Source of the DNA: Diorhabda sublineata
Lineage: Eukaryota > Arthropoda > Insecta > Coleoptera > Chrysomelidae
Length of the DNA: 64,000 nucleotides
Assembly: GCF_026230105.1 (NCBI RefSeq)
Contig: NC_079482.1
Coordinates: 6,138,001-6,202,000 of the forward strand
Direction of reading: 5' to 3'
Positions 11,965-24,374 of the stretch are shown piece by piece; the stretch's first letter is position 1; each line of letters opens with the position of its first letter. A program made the position numbers and the translations under genes. Below the pieces are notes generated by a model. It did not search any database and was not told where the DNA came from. It was given only the letters and a program-made list of their open reading frames with translations.

Positions 11965-12545
11965 TTGAGAGTGCTTTAAGCCTTTTTCTTTCACGTACTT
12001 CAGGACGTGGGTCGCTTTTTCTTTCTCAGCTTTAACACACACAAATCTTGTTACTTTTAATGCAGATTTGGCCTTAGCACAGAGGTGGAAGTTTCACGGT
12101 GCAAGATCCTGCGAATAAGATGGATGGTTTAGCACTGGGATAGTGTTTTTGTCAGCTTCTTGTTGTTCAAATGTGTGATGCTAGATTTTGTTTTGCACAC
12201 TTTATTCGCATGTTAAAATTTTTACAAAGACATTCTTTATCAATTGCTATGAATTCAGGACGAATATTTAACTCACAGTCAGATCTAACGATGTGAAAGG
12301 GCGACCCGAACGTGAATCATCTTCATTTTCTTCTCGGCTATCTTGCAAACGCTTAAATTACTTAAAAGCATGTGATTGCGACAAATATTCATAGCCATAC
12401 ACTTGTTTTAATAAATTATAGGTTTCAGATGTAGTTTTTCCAAGTTCATGTGAAATTTTACAACAATTGGTCGCTCTATTTTGACGGCAAAACAAAAAAA
12501 ACAGTCCCTATTCAAACGAAAGCCCCGGCTACACTGGTTTGTCTA
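11965..12545 (-). mobile_element. Mariner transposase relic with internal deletion
   Basis: The minus strand begins with the N-terminal mariner block: CCKISHELGKTTSETYNLLK, VYGYEYLSQSHAFK and ENEDDSRSGRPFTS (the conserved 'DxRSGRP' linker). It then jumps to the C-terminal block ADKNTIPVLNHPSYSQDLAP followed by NFHLCAKAKSALKVTRF, which corresponds to 'HPPYSPDLAPxDFxLF'. The central catalytic region between them, with the first and second Asp, is mostly gone, and stops and frame changes are present. In the third catalytic block SPD reads SQD, which keeps the Asp. The remnant is far shorter than an intact mariner gene of about 345 codons. Confidence 0.75.
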
Positions 12546-13025
12546 CAGATAAGATAGAAATCCATAATTTCGCTAGTTAATTGCGACACCTCGTATAAAT
12601 AGTGTATAAACGTGATATAAAACACCAAAAATCAGTTGAGTGAGTTTTACTTGTTATATATTAGGTAAAAAAATATTTTTTCACACATCTTCAAAACCTT
12701 TACTATCCAAATTACACAATTATTATTATGTTTCGATTGAGAAACATTTCAAAGTATATTATTTTAATAAGCTCTAATACACTCAACAGTAAAAAAACGG
12801 ATACTTCATATTTTTCTTATTGAAAGCTAATTCTCAGCAATGTCTTTGCTTTTGTGAGTATTCTAGTTATTACAGAGAATGTAGGGTCTAAGTCCATTGA
12901 ACTTATCCCTCCAGGATTAGTAAGCAATTACATAGATTTTCTTTAATCTATTAACTAAGCCTTTTCAGTGATTAATAGACATGTTTTTTCTATTTTGGTT
13001 CAGAATGATAATTCTTTCAAATGTT
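12546..13025. other. No recognised feature
   Basis: AT-rich spacer without motifs I can name. Confidence 0.5.
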
Positions 13026-13800
13026 GGCATAGCCCGAGCTGATACCTTGCCAGAGATGGCCGGAGCCTACGATAAATTGCCGAAATGCTTGGGGTAGCAA
13101 AGTCTACCATTCACGATGCACTCTGGCGTCTCCGGAAGACTACTAGGTACGATAGGAGGGCCGGCAAAGAGCGACCAAAGGCAACAACGGCTGTAGACGA
13201 TCGATTTATTACGTTGTCGTTATTGAGAGACCGACATTTAACGGCTCCTGAGGTTTGGGAAAGACTCGAAGTGGCTCGAAATAAACGTTTAAGTATTCTC
13301 ATTGGAGTCTGGAGCAGTAGGGAATTGTTTTATTCATGGATAAGTCCTGATTTGGTCTGGACACAGACGATCGAGACAGAGTGTACTATGCGTTAATCAC
13401 GGCCTTTTGAAAATAAATCACTTATGGTTTGAGGTGGAATTAATTTCCACGTTCGGACTGAACTGATTTTCAAAAATTATGGGGCTCTAGCTGCTCGGAG
13501 GTACTTCGAGGAAGTCCTCCTAAAGGCTGTGATCCTATTTGCTCCATTTATTGGTGAGCAATTCATTTTAATACAGGATAATGCTCATCCACATACCGCC
13601 AGAATTGTTACCGAATACTTGGAACAAGTGGAAATCACAGTTCTGGACTAGCCTGCACGATCTCCCGGTATGAATTTCATAGAGGATTTGAGGCATAATT
13701 TAGGGAGGCGTGCTAGACGTCGTCATCCCCCTCCTAGTGACATAAATCAGCAGTTATGCCGGTGGAGTACGCCCAGAATTTAATGTTTACGATACCTGAC
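13026..13800 (+). mobile_element. Tc1-like transposase relic
   Basis: The plus strand reads a Tc1 transposase. A helix-turn-helix part (AEMLGVAKSTIHDALWRLRK), then DDRFITLSLLRDRHLTAPEV, then after a deletion MVWGGINFHVRTELIF, ARRYFEEVLLKAVI, LFAPFIGEQFILIQDNAHPH (second catalytic Asp in QDNAHPH), and PARSPGMNFIEDLRHNLGRR. In this last block the family has SPDLNPIEHxW: the Asp is changed to Gly and the terminal acidic position is altered, so catalysis is lost. The first Asp block (FSDES) is missing. TIRs were not found. Expected intact length is about 340 codons; this relic spans about 260. Confidence 0.8.
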
Positions 13801-14900
13801 AGGGCTGGAGCCCTTCGCCGTAGCAGAGGGAGTAATACCCACTAGTACAATTACATAGATTGTTAAAAAAAACTTAAAAAAATGAAGAATAACGTTTTTT
13901 AAAAATGAGTTAATTCATCATTTCTTCTTCATTTTGTATTTGTTCGTAAATAATCAATAAAGATTATTCACTTTTGTCAGATTTTGTATAAATAACCTAT
14001 AAATCAACCAACTCTCACCATAAATTAATATATTTAACAAAATTATAAGACCAAATCTATTTGTCCGGTTTTTTTGTTATTGAGTTTATTCCAATTTAAC
14101 AAAGTCTTCCCACATTTCAATAAATAATTTCATATTGATTGAATATGCTGTTAGTTGCGTCTATTCGTAAATAAGAACACGACTCTACATTTTTTTTGGA
14201 GTGAGAACGACTGAATCTAGAGAATTACTGGAAATTATGAAATTTAGTTCACACAGAATTTCTTGCTAGTGTTTATAATTTATAATTATCCTTTACCGTT
14301 AGTAATACTTGTATATGTTTTCTCTCTAACTGGTGCATCAATAAGTTGAACAATTTCAAAAGTAAATTATAATCACGATACCGAACAATTTACGTGAGCC
14401 AAAACCCTACAAAAACTCCCACAATATAGCAGAGACGATCGTTCTTTTCGCTCACGAGATTTAAAAATATTAACAACATAACCAGTTATTAGAGATATGT
14501 ATTCAATTAACAGCTACAGTATTCAAATTAATTTTTGTACGTAGTAACGCCCCTTCGAAATTTTGTGGCCTCTCCTCGTAAACGAACATGGGTATAATCG
14601 TAACTGAAAGATTTATTTGTATTTCAAATCAATTGTGATAGTATAGCATAAAATATTTATCGGAGAGTGATTTAGAGAATGCTAGAAAGATATCGCTCGG
14701 ATTCAAAAAACTATTAGAAAACTCACCAAATATCTTGCAAACTATAGAGATACATTCTTTGAGATTGTATTCTGTTTTTTGTTTCGTACGTATGGCGAGC
14801 TTTGCAGCTAATAATTCACGTATTAGTAGTTAAATATGCAGGGCACACTAGCTCAAAACCAGAGTATTATTGACTATGGACAATGATACGAGGGTGGTTG
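13801..14900. other. No recognised feature
   Basis: AT-rich sequence with no readable element. The Tc1 3' flank ends somewhere near its start. Confidence 0.45.
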
Positions 14901-14904
14901 AAAT

Positions 14905-15420
14905 TTCTCGGCTAGTCACGTAACCATTCAGGCCCGAAGGATTTTAGCTCCGTATTGCTTTTGAATCGCAGTCCTCCAAGTACCTCTTTCAAAGGACAAT
15001 ATAAGGAATAGTCGCGTGGCGATAAATCGGGACGATAAGGAGAGTGTTCCAGTTTTTCCTGACCTAATGCAGTACAGATTGAAATATCGCGTCGTGTTAA
15101 TCTGTAGACAGGTTTAACCGTGTTTTTTAGGTGATTACTATATAAAATCATTTACATTTACTTTTCTCAGCTCCCAAAACACGATACACAACACCTTTCC
15201 CGGTGACAGTGTAGCTTTCGCTTTAACTGACTCACCTTCTTCTTCCTTCTCCCATTCCATAGACATGCGTTTTCTCTTCAGAATATAGTGGTGGACCCAA
15301 GTATCATCTACGGTGAATATTCGATGCAATGCATTTTCTCATTTTTCTTCATACCGCTACAAGAGACGTATGCAAACTTTCCAGCGTGTGAATTTCTGCT
15401 CAAAATTGAGAAGTCTTGGC
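14905..15420 (-). mobile_element. Mariner transposase relic
   Basis: The minus strand shows the first catalytic block HRIFTVDDTWVHHYILKRKR, then SPGKVLCIVFWELRK (family: SAGKVMxSVFWDxxG), a gap, and LEHSPYRPDLSPRDYSLY followed by LGGLRFKSNTEL, which corresponds to HPPYSPDLAPSDYHLF and GGxRF. The second Asp block (QDNAxxH) is absent. Frameshifts separate the pieces. This is a mariner copy of the type using DETWVHH; the N-terminal DNA-binding part is missing. Confidence 0.8.
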
Positions 15421-16990
15421 GCCCATGTGGCTGAAATTATTCATCCTTATCACGTGTAGTACTGCGTCGATAAACAGTCGTATACAGCGCTGACACTTGT
15501 TCTGGGGCACCGCGCATGCGGCAAGCTTGCCACCAATTCTCAGCCGTTTTTTTTGAGTCTTGGAGAGACACGCATCCCCGAATGGCTCGAGTAATTTTTG
15601 AGTAACAGACACTGATGGTGAATCCTTCTTGTTAATAAGTAGGGACATTAAAAAAGTACCTTCAGTGGTCCCGTCAACTCTCTAAGCTTCGTAACAGATC
15701 TGTCTAACATTTAGTGCAGCCACTTTCACGACACTAAATTTTTTACGCTCTTATTAAAAAACTCACCCTTGTAGTTAAAATTTATTTTATTAATCTGATA
15801 TTTCCAGTAAAATATATTTTATTGTTAAGAAGAGGTAAAGCTTTCTAGTACTTGGTTGTATGATACCATGTTTGGTGGAGTTTTTACCGAAAACATTATC
15901 AGTTAATGGAACTTGTGGGCCAATCAAACTTGAAATTCGTTGCGTAAATTCTAGGATTTTTTCTCGTCAAAACCTGTGTCACAGTTCAACCTAACAATTG
16001 AAATAGCAGCGTCCATTTGCATTCATTATCTTCTGAATAAACCTTGTATAATATTTGTTAATATCAATTATTATATAATATAGCAATATTAGTGGTTTGT
16101 TCTTCAACATTAATTATTCATGAATTTTTACTTGTTCCAATTTTATCATGGTAGCTTATTTTGAAATACAAATATAATATTCGTATCCAGTAACACAAAA
16201 TTCATTAAAACAAAGTTAACTAAAGTCAATTGAAGTTAAAACTTGCAAACTTCGATCAATTAACCGAATAGATATAACATAGAATTAAATAGATTTTTTT
16301 GAAACTAAGACATTATTTAACTGTAGTATATTTTCGATTCATATAAACGCAAATTGAGTATTATTACAAAGTATATTGTTGGATAATTTTCCAGGTAATA
16401 GACTACTGTATAGAAAAAGTCAGAAGGTGACGAAGTCGCAGTATTTGAGTGTCAGGTGTCGTCTTGCGAGCATTGGTATATCCTTCGAGTGGCGCCTCGT
16501 GAGTATTGGAGAATCCTTTTGGTGTCACTTCGCTGACTTTGAGCAGAGGCTCTTCCACAATATCAAATCATGAGATTTCTCCCCGTGTGCTGATAATAGT
16601 TTATCAATCTGCAGGCGACATGTAGCTTCTTTTCGACAGAATCGGCTGTTCAGATCGGCTGCCTTACCTATGATAATTGGTTTCCGTATATCCTGTGATT
16701 AAGACTACTAGTCTTCACTTCCTCTTTACTTTACTGCAATATTTCTGCCCCCAACCTAAGGGGTTTTAATCACATATTGGATTTGTTTGTCTGCAGCCAT
16801 ATGATTAAAGCAATACATTTTGTTTTTCTCCATTTCCCACAACTTTTATTAGGATTTTGTCAGCAGCAGACTGAATTCAAGCTTGACAATTTCCTTGCCT
16901 CCGAGTCTCCTATTTCGGTAGAGATGTTCTAGGCAGCGAGGATTGAATATACTTCTTTCAATGATTAGATGAAGCAAAATAGAAAGTCAC
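15421..16990. other. No recognised gene; one small imperfect repeat
   Basis: A minus-strand frame at 15400-15648 (82 residues) has no motif that I recognise. At about 16456-16540 two units of roughly 42 bases resemble each other ('gcgagcattggtatatcctt' and 'gtgagtattggagaatcctt'). Otherwise nothing can be supported. Confidence 0.45.
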
Positions 16991-17005
16991 TGGGACATTA
17001 ATAAT

Positions 17006-17220
17006 CATTACATTACATTACATTACATTACATTACATTACATTACATTACATTACATTACATTACATTACATTACATTACATTACATTACATTACATTA
17101 CATTACATTACATTACATTACATTACATTACATTACATTACATTACATTACATTACATTCCACTACATTTACTTTACGTCGCATTACGTTACGTTACACT
17201 ACATTACATTGCATTTCATT
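17006..17220. repeat. (CATTA)n microsatellite array
   Basis: Thirty uninterrupted copies of CATTA run from 17006 to 17155, followed by about 65 bases of decaying copies (cactacattt, cgcattacgttacgttacac and similar). The uninterrupted core next to a degraded flank suggests recent slippage on one side. The unit is not the insect telomere repeat TTAGG. Confidence 0.97.
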
Positions 17221-18297
17221 AATATCGGATGGATCAAAGATAAAAGCAATAGGATAACGCTTATATGGATAGAACAGAAAACATAAAAACAAAAAGTGAA
17301 AAGCAGTTCCATCATTGAGTGTTTTGTAGGATTCCAGCGTCAGGTCGACAGCCTAATTTGGAAAATATTCCATGCAGATACTGTCGCTGTTACTACAATT
17401 GGTTCGAATCGTTTCTTTTTGTTCAACATCTATTTTTAACCGTCACTCTTGATTTTTATGAATTTTTATTAGAAAAGAATATTGCAGAGAACCGTACAAA
17501 TAAAAATGATAGTAATTATTAATCTTATTATGATTTTAATATGAAAAAAGTACCAATCCAAAAAGCTTATTGTCTAAATACTTTTTATACTTATTACCAT
17601 TTGAAAGTCGATCACTCATACCGCAAAAGAAAAAGCTGTTTCTATTCTTCTACAGCAACCAACTCTGTTTGCTGGTCAGTTTGTTGACACAGATCCATTT
17701 TTGTAACTTATCGGAATTAAATAATTGATTTTGATGATAGCATATTCATATGTATTATCTAAAAGACAATATGATTCATTTATTTAATTGCAGTTGAATA
17801 CATTTGTACATTTGATCTTAAAAACGTTTTTTGTCACAACATATTTTATAAAACCTTTAATATTTTCTCTTCTTAATAGACACAAGAGCTATCAGCTTAA
17901 TCACTTCCCTCAGAAGATCAAATTGTTAATAAGAAACCTTCAATTATGCTTCACTATAACTAATTTTTTGCTGAAAACATTAGTAGAGTTGCAAGCTTCA
18001 AGTGATCAATCAAAGTAAATTAAATATTCACAACATACTTTATTGAAAACATTAATATAGTGCCAGGACGAAAGATTACTCGTCGTTCAAGATGAATGAT
18101 AGCAGAAACAATTAAAGATCAACAAGTTTTAATTAGATTTGTTGTAATGTATGAGCTTAAGCTATGTAAAAAGAGGAAATAAATATGAAGAAGATATTGT
18201 TGTATATTAAACATTTATTTATAAATGACATTAGCAACCTTATTTTTAGATATGATTGATGTTTATGGACTATCATTTGTTACGTCTTCTCTAACTC
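17221..18297. other. No recognised feature
   Basis: AT-rich sequence; short frames at 17319-17522 and 17788-18018 have no recognisable motif. Confidence 0.5.
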
Positions 18298-18760
18298 GTA
18301 TATACAGGGCGTTTCTAAATTCATATGACAATATTCCGAAGGTGATTACTCGTATTTTCCTCAACGAGCTCGATTTTGAAAATTATTAACACAGGATATA
18401 TAATCACGTATGGGCAGATGAAAATCACCATGAGATTATAGAGCATTATTTTTTTACAGTAAACGTATGGGCTGCTATTGTAGGAGATAACTTAATTGGA
18501 CACATTTTTTGTCTCAGTCGTTAAATGGAAATTTTCACACCATTTTTTTTTGGAAAATAACCTTCCTGCACTACTTGAAGACATCGCACTGAATATCAGA
18601 CAAATCATGTAGTTCATGCACGATGATACTCGTGTACACTTCAGTTGGACTGCTAGACAACATTTGGTGGCAAAATTGGTCTCCTCGATCTCCAGAGTAA
18701 CATCTTTGTGATTTCTGTTTATGGGGTTATCCTAAATCGTTAGTCTTCACATAAACGTAT
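18298..18760 (+). mobile_element. IS630/mariner-like DD34D element, short relic
   Basis: The piece starts with a TACAGGGCG-type end at about 18302, then jumps into the central transposase: NHVWADENHHEI, FFTVNVWAAIVGDNLIGHIF (the SVNVWAGIVGDYLIGP block), then the degraded LNG and NLPALLEDI region, IRQIM*FMHDDT at the second catalytic Asp, and remnants of the RSPD and LWGY blocks. The N-terminal half is missing and several stops are present. It belongs to the same group as the relics at 2790-4060, 24375-25080, 37815-39130 and 59739-60696. Confidence 0.75.
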
Positions 18761-19088
18761 TCAAATAGCGTGTGACACCATAAGAAGTAGGTCAATCCAT
18801 GACACGTAGGCTAAATTTATTTACATATTTAACAATGAAAAATATGTTAAATAAAACAAAGATTTTAAGTTATAATTACATTTCATAAAATTCCATCGTG
18901 AAAACAAGTTTTGATATGAAATAAAGTAAGGGATGCTAATTCTACCCCCGGATAAGTCTCTAAATTTACTGAAATTAAAAAAAAATAAATGGCATGAAGA
19001 CATTTTGTTATGTGGAAGACCCGTTTTGATTTTATACGAGCAATCACATCCTGAATTTTATCGCATGATTTGAGAAACACTCTGTTTA
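18761..19088. other. No recognised feature
   Basis: AT-rich spacer between two transposon relics. Confidence 0.5.
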
Positions 19089-19090
19089 TA

Positions 19091-19857
19091 TACGAGGCGG
19101 TACACAACAGTAACCGGAATATCTTCGTTTTTTTATGATGGCTAATTCAAGTGAACAACGTGCCGCAGTGAAATTTTGTTTTCTACTCAGTAAAAACGCT
19201 GCTGAAACTATTTTATTGTTGAAAACTGCTTACAAAGATGATACTATGAGGAAAACTCAAGTGCATGAGTGGTTTTCTCGATTTAAAAATGGCGACATGT
19301 CGATTGATGACAAAATCTCGCTCTGGACGTCCATCAACTGACAGAATCGATGAAAATGTTGAAAGAATTCGAGAGCTTGTGCGCACAGACCGTCCACAGA
19401 TAATTGATCGATCAAATGTTTGAAATCAGTGGAATATCTTGGAGCTCGGTGCAGCAAATAGGTGACTGGTTCTTCCACCATGACAACGCACCTGCACACT
19501 CAGCCATCACTGTTAACCAGTTTTTGGTTAAAAATAACATGGTTCCGCTGCCTCACGCACCTTACTCGCCTGACCTGGCTCCGTGCGACTTTTTCTTGTT
19601 TCCACGCATGAAGAAGGACATGAAAGGACGGAGATTTGAAAATATTGAAGACATCAAGAAAAGAACGGAATAGGAGCTTGCGGCCATCATCTCTAAAGAT
19701 GAATTCAAACAATGTTTCGAACAGTGAAAGCACTGGTGGGACAAATGTATTATTTGTAATGGATAGTATTTTGGAGGGGATAAGGTTGTTTTGTAAATAT
19801 TTGTAAATATATAGCATTTAAAAAATAATTCCGGTTATTTTTGGGTAGCCCCTTGTA
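19091..19857 (+). mobile_element. Mariner deletion derivative with TIRs and TA duplication
   Basis: The 767-bp element is flanked by TA on both sides. Its left end reads TACGAGGCGGTACACAACAG and continues to TAACCGGAAT; the right end is the inverted equivalent (ATTCCGGTTA, then GGGTAGCCCCTTGTA). The coding part starts at the ATG at 19135 and keeps the N-terminal domain (SSEQRAAVKFCFLLSKNAAE, KTQVHEWFSRFKNGDMSIDD), is frameshifted in the RSGRPSTDRIDENV linker, and joins to WFFHHDNAPAHSA (second Asp) and HAPYSPDLAPCDFFLFPRMK (third Asp), with a stop near 19672. The whole region with the first catalytic Asp (DETW) is deleted. It could only move if a related transposase acted in trans. Confidence 0.85.
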
Positions 19858-19859
19858 TA

Positions 19860-21405
19860 TGTGCTGCTAATACTCTAAAAAGTTGAAAATTGTGAAAAGT
19901 AATATACTTATTTTAACTTGTATCCTTTTCTTTCCTTCGAGATTGTTTTAAAGGCTAGTTATCGCGTTTTAGGTTTTCAGTTTAATGCAGTACTGGATAC
20001 TAATGTAATATAATATTTGGATTATATAACAAGTATCGAAAATGGAAGATTTCTCACGAGTTTGCAGAATTGAGCCACGAGTTTTAGTTTCTACTTAACT
20101 CTGGCTTCTAATGTAGATAAAAGTTCATAAATATAGATAGATTTGAAAGTACTGGATCGAAATCAAAATAATGAGAAACAGAAATGAGGGAGGAAAAAAA
20201 TACAAGATTCTATTCCTTGGTCTTAACCTACTTACTCCACGTAACGAATCAATACTTTTGGTTACTTCCAAAGCCTCAATCCGTCTACTTCTTGGATTCC
20301 ATCGACAATTAATTAAGTAAAGTAAAATTAAGTAAGAATAAAGAAATGCTTACCATCGAGAACACTGTGGAAACTAACACTAGTACTGCTAGTTTTGAGC
20401 CAACAATTTATAGACAACAGACAAATAGCAGAAGTGAGTTAAGACAAGGAAAAAGATTAGATCAAATAAAAGTGGAGTTGGGGATATAAATTAACTAACT
20501 AACTATTCTAGTAATGAAAATAATAGAGAACTAACAAAAATCAATGAAGTAAAACTGCGAATAAGAAGAATGATATGAAAGTCCAAGATAATCATGGAAT
20601 ACAGCATTGAATGGAATTCTATAGGAAAATATGATCGCATATATTTTTCCTTTTACTTTTTATTCACCTAAACTTGCTTTAAAAACTTGTTATAATTAAT
20701 GTTGATCTCTCAATTTATTGCTACATTATGATTCCGCTTGATCACTCACAAAAACTGAGTTAGAATTGTATTATTACTGTGGTATTTTGATTCAACTCGA
20801 ACAACAAATTCATTTGTGGAACGATTTTATTCAATCAACGAGACGATTCTGAAAATCAGAAGCTATTTGCGGCAATCTCGGAGAAAATTGTTAAATTGCT
20901 CTGTCTCATTGCGTCTACCTTAGATTGATTGGATTGTTTTTCTAAGCTCTAATTAACATTTTTTCAATCTGAATTTATGTATACAACTGTATGGAATAAT
21001 TTAACATTATGAGAGACAAGCTGCTTCCGATTACAATACTTTTTCTAACATTTAATTATAGTCGTTACTTTGAATTTTTTGCTTCGTATATTAGATATCT
21101 GCGGGTATTTGTGAGAATATTACGAATACAAATTATGGAAAAGGTAATTTCTTGTGGATAAAATTTCACTTTAAAACTTGTCACTATAACCTTTTAGGGC
21201 TATGATTACACAGTAGATTACATTGTATCTTGATAAATATATCTGATTGTTTCTTAGTTTATTTGTTATGGATAAATTCAAAGACTAATGAACGGAATTT
21301 AAAAACTATTTCACCGTTGGGAAGCTAAATTATCGATGAGTAACTTGAGCTATGTTTCATAACCGAAGAAAAATTCTTAAATGTAACTCGACGTATTTAA
21401 AATTT
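19860..21405. other. No recognised feature
   Basis: No motif, array or TIR found. A small (AACT)n run sits near 20490. Confidence 0.45.
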
Positions 21406-21409
21406 ATTT

Positions 21410-22240
21410 ATTCAGTTAGGATTCGCTGTTAAAAGTACAACTACAAGAAGGGACTCTCGTCATTTTCTCGATCTCGCAGTATTGTGGAATTGGTATCGTG
21501 AAAGAAAAGAAAAGGTCACAGGAGGGTAGGTCAGGTGAGTAATGTGCGTGTCGTAGTGTGACCAAACCATTTTTAGCCAAAAATTGTTTGAATGAGATAG
21601 TTGTGTACCTGTGTATTGTCATGTTGGTAAAAGCAAAACTCTTAACGTCCAAAAGAATGTTTCAACTTATGTTTTAACCTAGAGGCGAAAACTCCACATT
21701 ATTTGCATTAATAAAAGCATTGTTTTGATGTCTTATTGAGTTGACATTTTTTGGACATGGCACCTTCTATTGACTTGACTATTGTTTTGATTTCAGGTCA
21801 TTAACATAAAATAACATGAACTCATTACCAGTCATAATAACAATCGGGACTAGCTTGGAACTGTTCTTTTAAAGCACAAGTTTGACACTCTATTCTCTTT
21901 CTGCTTATCACTTAGAGCTCGGGAATAACTGATCTCATTCTCAAATCTTTTGTTACCAAACTATTAATATAGCATCAAAATAATCAATTCTCACTCGACG
22001 GTTTGCGATCACTAAGTCTCGAACATTTGCAACGTTTTCGTCGATTTAGAAAGTTGCTGGGAGTCCACAACGAGGTTTGTCATCAATCGACATGTCGCCA
22101 ATTTTAAGTCCCGCAAACCACTCGTACTCTTGAATTTGTCTCATAGCGTCTTTGCAAACTGTTGTCAATATTCAAATCGTTTCAACAGCATTTTTACCTA
22201 GTAGAAAACAAAACTACAACAAAGTAGCTCTAACAAAAAA
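21410..22240 (-). mobile_element. Mariner transposase relic, same family as 19091-19857
   Basis: Reading the minus strand from about 22210: GKNAVETI, MRQIQEYEWFAGLKIGDMSI, DDKPRCGLPATF, IDENVANVRDLVIANRRVRI, then decayed central sequence (QKENRV, LKEQF), VKTMLL-like remnants, and finally FKQFLAKNGLVTLRHAHYSP and DLPSCDLFFSF. The N-terminal block is clearly the same as in the derivative at 19091-19857. This copy keeps more of the middle, although the DETW and QDNAPxH blocks are not intact. Numerous stops and shifts mark it as old. Confidence 0.8.
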
Positions 22241-22559
22241 ATTATTTTAGATATCACGTTCAGCATTGAATTAGTTCAGTTACACTATCTAACGCATCTC
22301 GCGGATGAAACTCTTACTACAAACTTTCCGCATACAACAATACTATTCCGTTTATTATTGGGTCCTCACAGTGTATGTTTATAATACTCATCGTTATGCT
22401 CTAGTCATTCCACGAAATTTAATTATTATTGTTGTCACGATATCCTCTTTATTGTTTAAGAGCAAAAGTGAGATAGTGCTTTCTTTTCAAAAAATGGAAG
22501 AAAACAACAAAATAATATATGAATGAAATATGAAAACTGATAAACAAACATGAAAATAT
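22241..22559. other. No recognised feature
   Basis: AT-rich spacer. Confidence 0.5.
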
Positions 22560-23060
22560 CTAAATAAAGAGAAACAAATAAAATAAAATTTCAATATAGA
22601 AAACCGCAATGAGTATTAACAAAATTATAGGGAAAAGGTAATAATTAGTATATAAGTCCATAGCAAAATTAAACCAGTATTCAGCATGACCGGAATTAAA
22701 TATTATTAGAATAGAAGTGGAGTAAACGGCACTTTCCAGTAAATATATCTTCAAATTATTGCGGAATGCGAAAAAAGATAATATCTGTTTGATTTCAATT
22801 GGCAAGTGATTATGCATTTTTGTTTCATTGTAAAATATAGAGCCCTTAACTAATCCTGAACGAAGAGTAGGTATGTAACGATATCTCTGAAATTGGAGAA
22901 GCGTGCTTATAAAGTTAGGTCAATGGATTCAAAAATAAATAAGGAATAAGAAAACAGTTTGAATTTTTAATCTTTTTTAGTTTGAAGATTCGCTCAAATT
23001 GAGTGGCACCACACGTACTTCAGAAGAAAAGGGCATATCGGATATGCCACTCTATAAGAG
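22560..23060 (-). mobile_element. CR1/L2-like LINE 3' end
   Basis: The minus strand holds YRYIPTLRSGLVKGSIFYNE followed by KMHNHLPIEIKQILSFFAFR and NNLKIYLLESAVYS. This is the closing pattern of L2/Crack/CR1-like ORF2 proteins: RxxxGxxSxxYxGxKLWNxLPxxIK, then FxxxLKxYLLxxxxY. The frame runs on from 22817 to 22560 without a stop and is rich in hydrophobic residues. The reverse transcriptase domain proper is absent, so the copy is 5'-truncated. The clade call is by pattern memory and not by alignment. Confidence 0.65.
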
Positions 23061-24370
23061 CATAATAAATTGTTATAGAGATGGATAAGTTTAGTTCTTT
23101 GGAAACTGATCTCAGCGCAAAACAGAAAGAACTTAACTTTTTAATAAAGCGGCAATATGTAACTCCCATTTCAAGGAATTGTCCTCAACAAGTCCTTAGA
23201 ATTTTTCAGATTCAACGACGTAAATGGTGGTGTTATTTAATAAAAAAGGCTGCAATGTATTTCTATATAATAAAACTTTGGTTTGGTATTGTTGAGACAC
23301 AGAAGATTAGAATCGCACCATGATTTAAGGGTGCGACACCTTTAAGTCATACCTTACCTGTTGGTAAGGTAACTATGCAAGAGGTGTTCTCCAGAAGCCA
23401 TAGTTAATTAAAATATTATGATTATGAACACAATCGAAATCCTTAGAAAATCATAAAAAGTTATTGCAGTGGAGTGAGGGCTGTTTAGACTCAAATCAAA
23501 ATACATGTACAGCTTTTTATTCTAATGAATTTAAAATATTTGGTAAGAAAATACCGTGCTGGTGCCTAGTCACCTGGCTCTTTGAAAAGTGGCTGTCAAT
23601 GATGACACTGGACCTATGCTCCCGCGCATATCACATTTTTGAAGCATGATAATTGAAGAACTGATCTAGATCCCCATTCATACCCAGAGAATCCAATATC
23701 ATTGTTGTACAACGTGAAGTAGATATATTTTTCTTATAACCAGTATATTAAAGTCTTTTCGCTTAGATTATTGCTTCTGTTGAAAGTTGATTTTTCCATT
23801 ACCAAGGCGAAACTCGGATAAAAATTGAAGGTTCTTCATGCTCACATGACAGTTCCATTGGGAAAACAACAAATGCATTGTATGATGCGTAATAGTTGGT
23901 GAAAAAATTTTGATGGAGCATCAACTTATCGTTCATATAGAATGATCATAAAGCTGTTCAATTTTTTGTTCACATTTTAGTATTTGTTAATAAAATGATA
24001 AAATGGACAAAAAAGTTTGAAAATAAACTAAGTCTGAAAAGAAATATAACACTATATAAGTTCATTGCAACCTTTAAAGGTAGTTAACCTCCTTCGTCTA
24101 CGAGAAAATAATTCCATATTGTACAAAACTTTTTTTTTAACACTAATACATTACACTTTAATCATTAAATATACTCCTATTTTTATCATAGTATCAATTT
24201 TATAAATGAAATCGTGTTACATTGTGATAGCAAGAGGAAAAAGAAGGAGGGTGTTAAAGATGAATTTTCAAAATGTAAAATTTTGATAATCTCTATTAGA
24301 AAACTTTACGTAGAATGGAGGTAATAATGTCACATAATATTTAGAATGTATTTAACAATTGAACTAAATA
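23061..24370. other. No recognised gene; one 9-bp hairpin
   Basis: The plus-strand frame at 23081-23323 (80 residues, Lys-rich start) matches nothing I know. A perfect 9-bp stem with a 4-base loop, TACCTTACC-TGTT-GGTAAGGTA, lies at 23350-23371; a CCTTA-type tract also marks the LINE tail near 5280, so it may be a repeat end. Confidence 0.4.
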
Positions 24371-24374
24371 TTCA

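Noticed and set aside
15400..15648. Minus-strand frame of 82 residues next to a mariner relic
   Set aside because: It may be part of another element, but no block matches any family I know.
23350..23371. Terminator-like 9-bp hairpin
   Set aside because: Bacterial-type terminators have no meaning here; no T-run follows and a CCTTA repeat end explains it.
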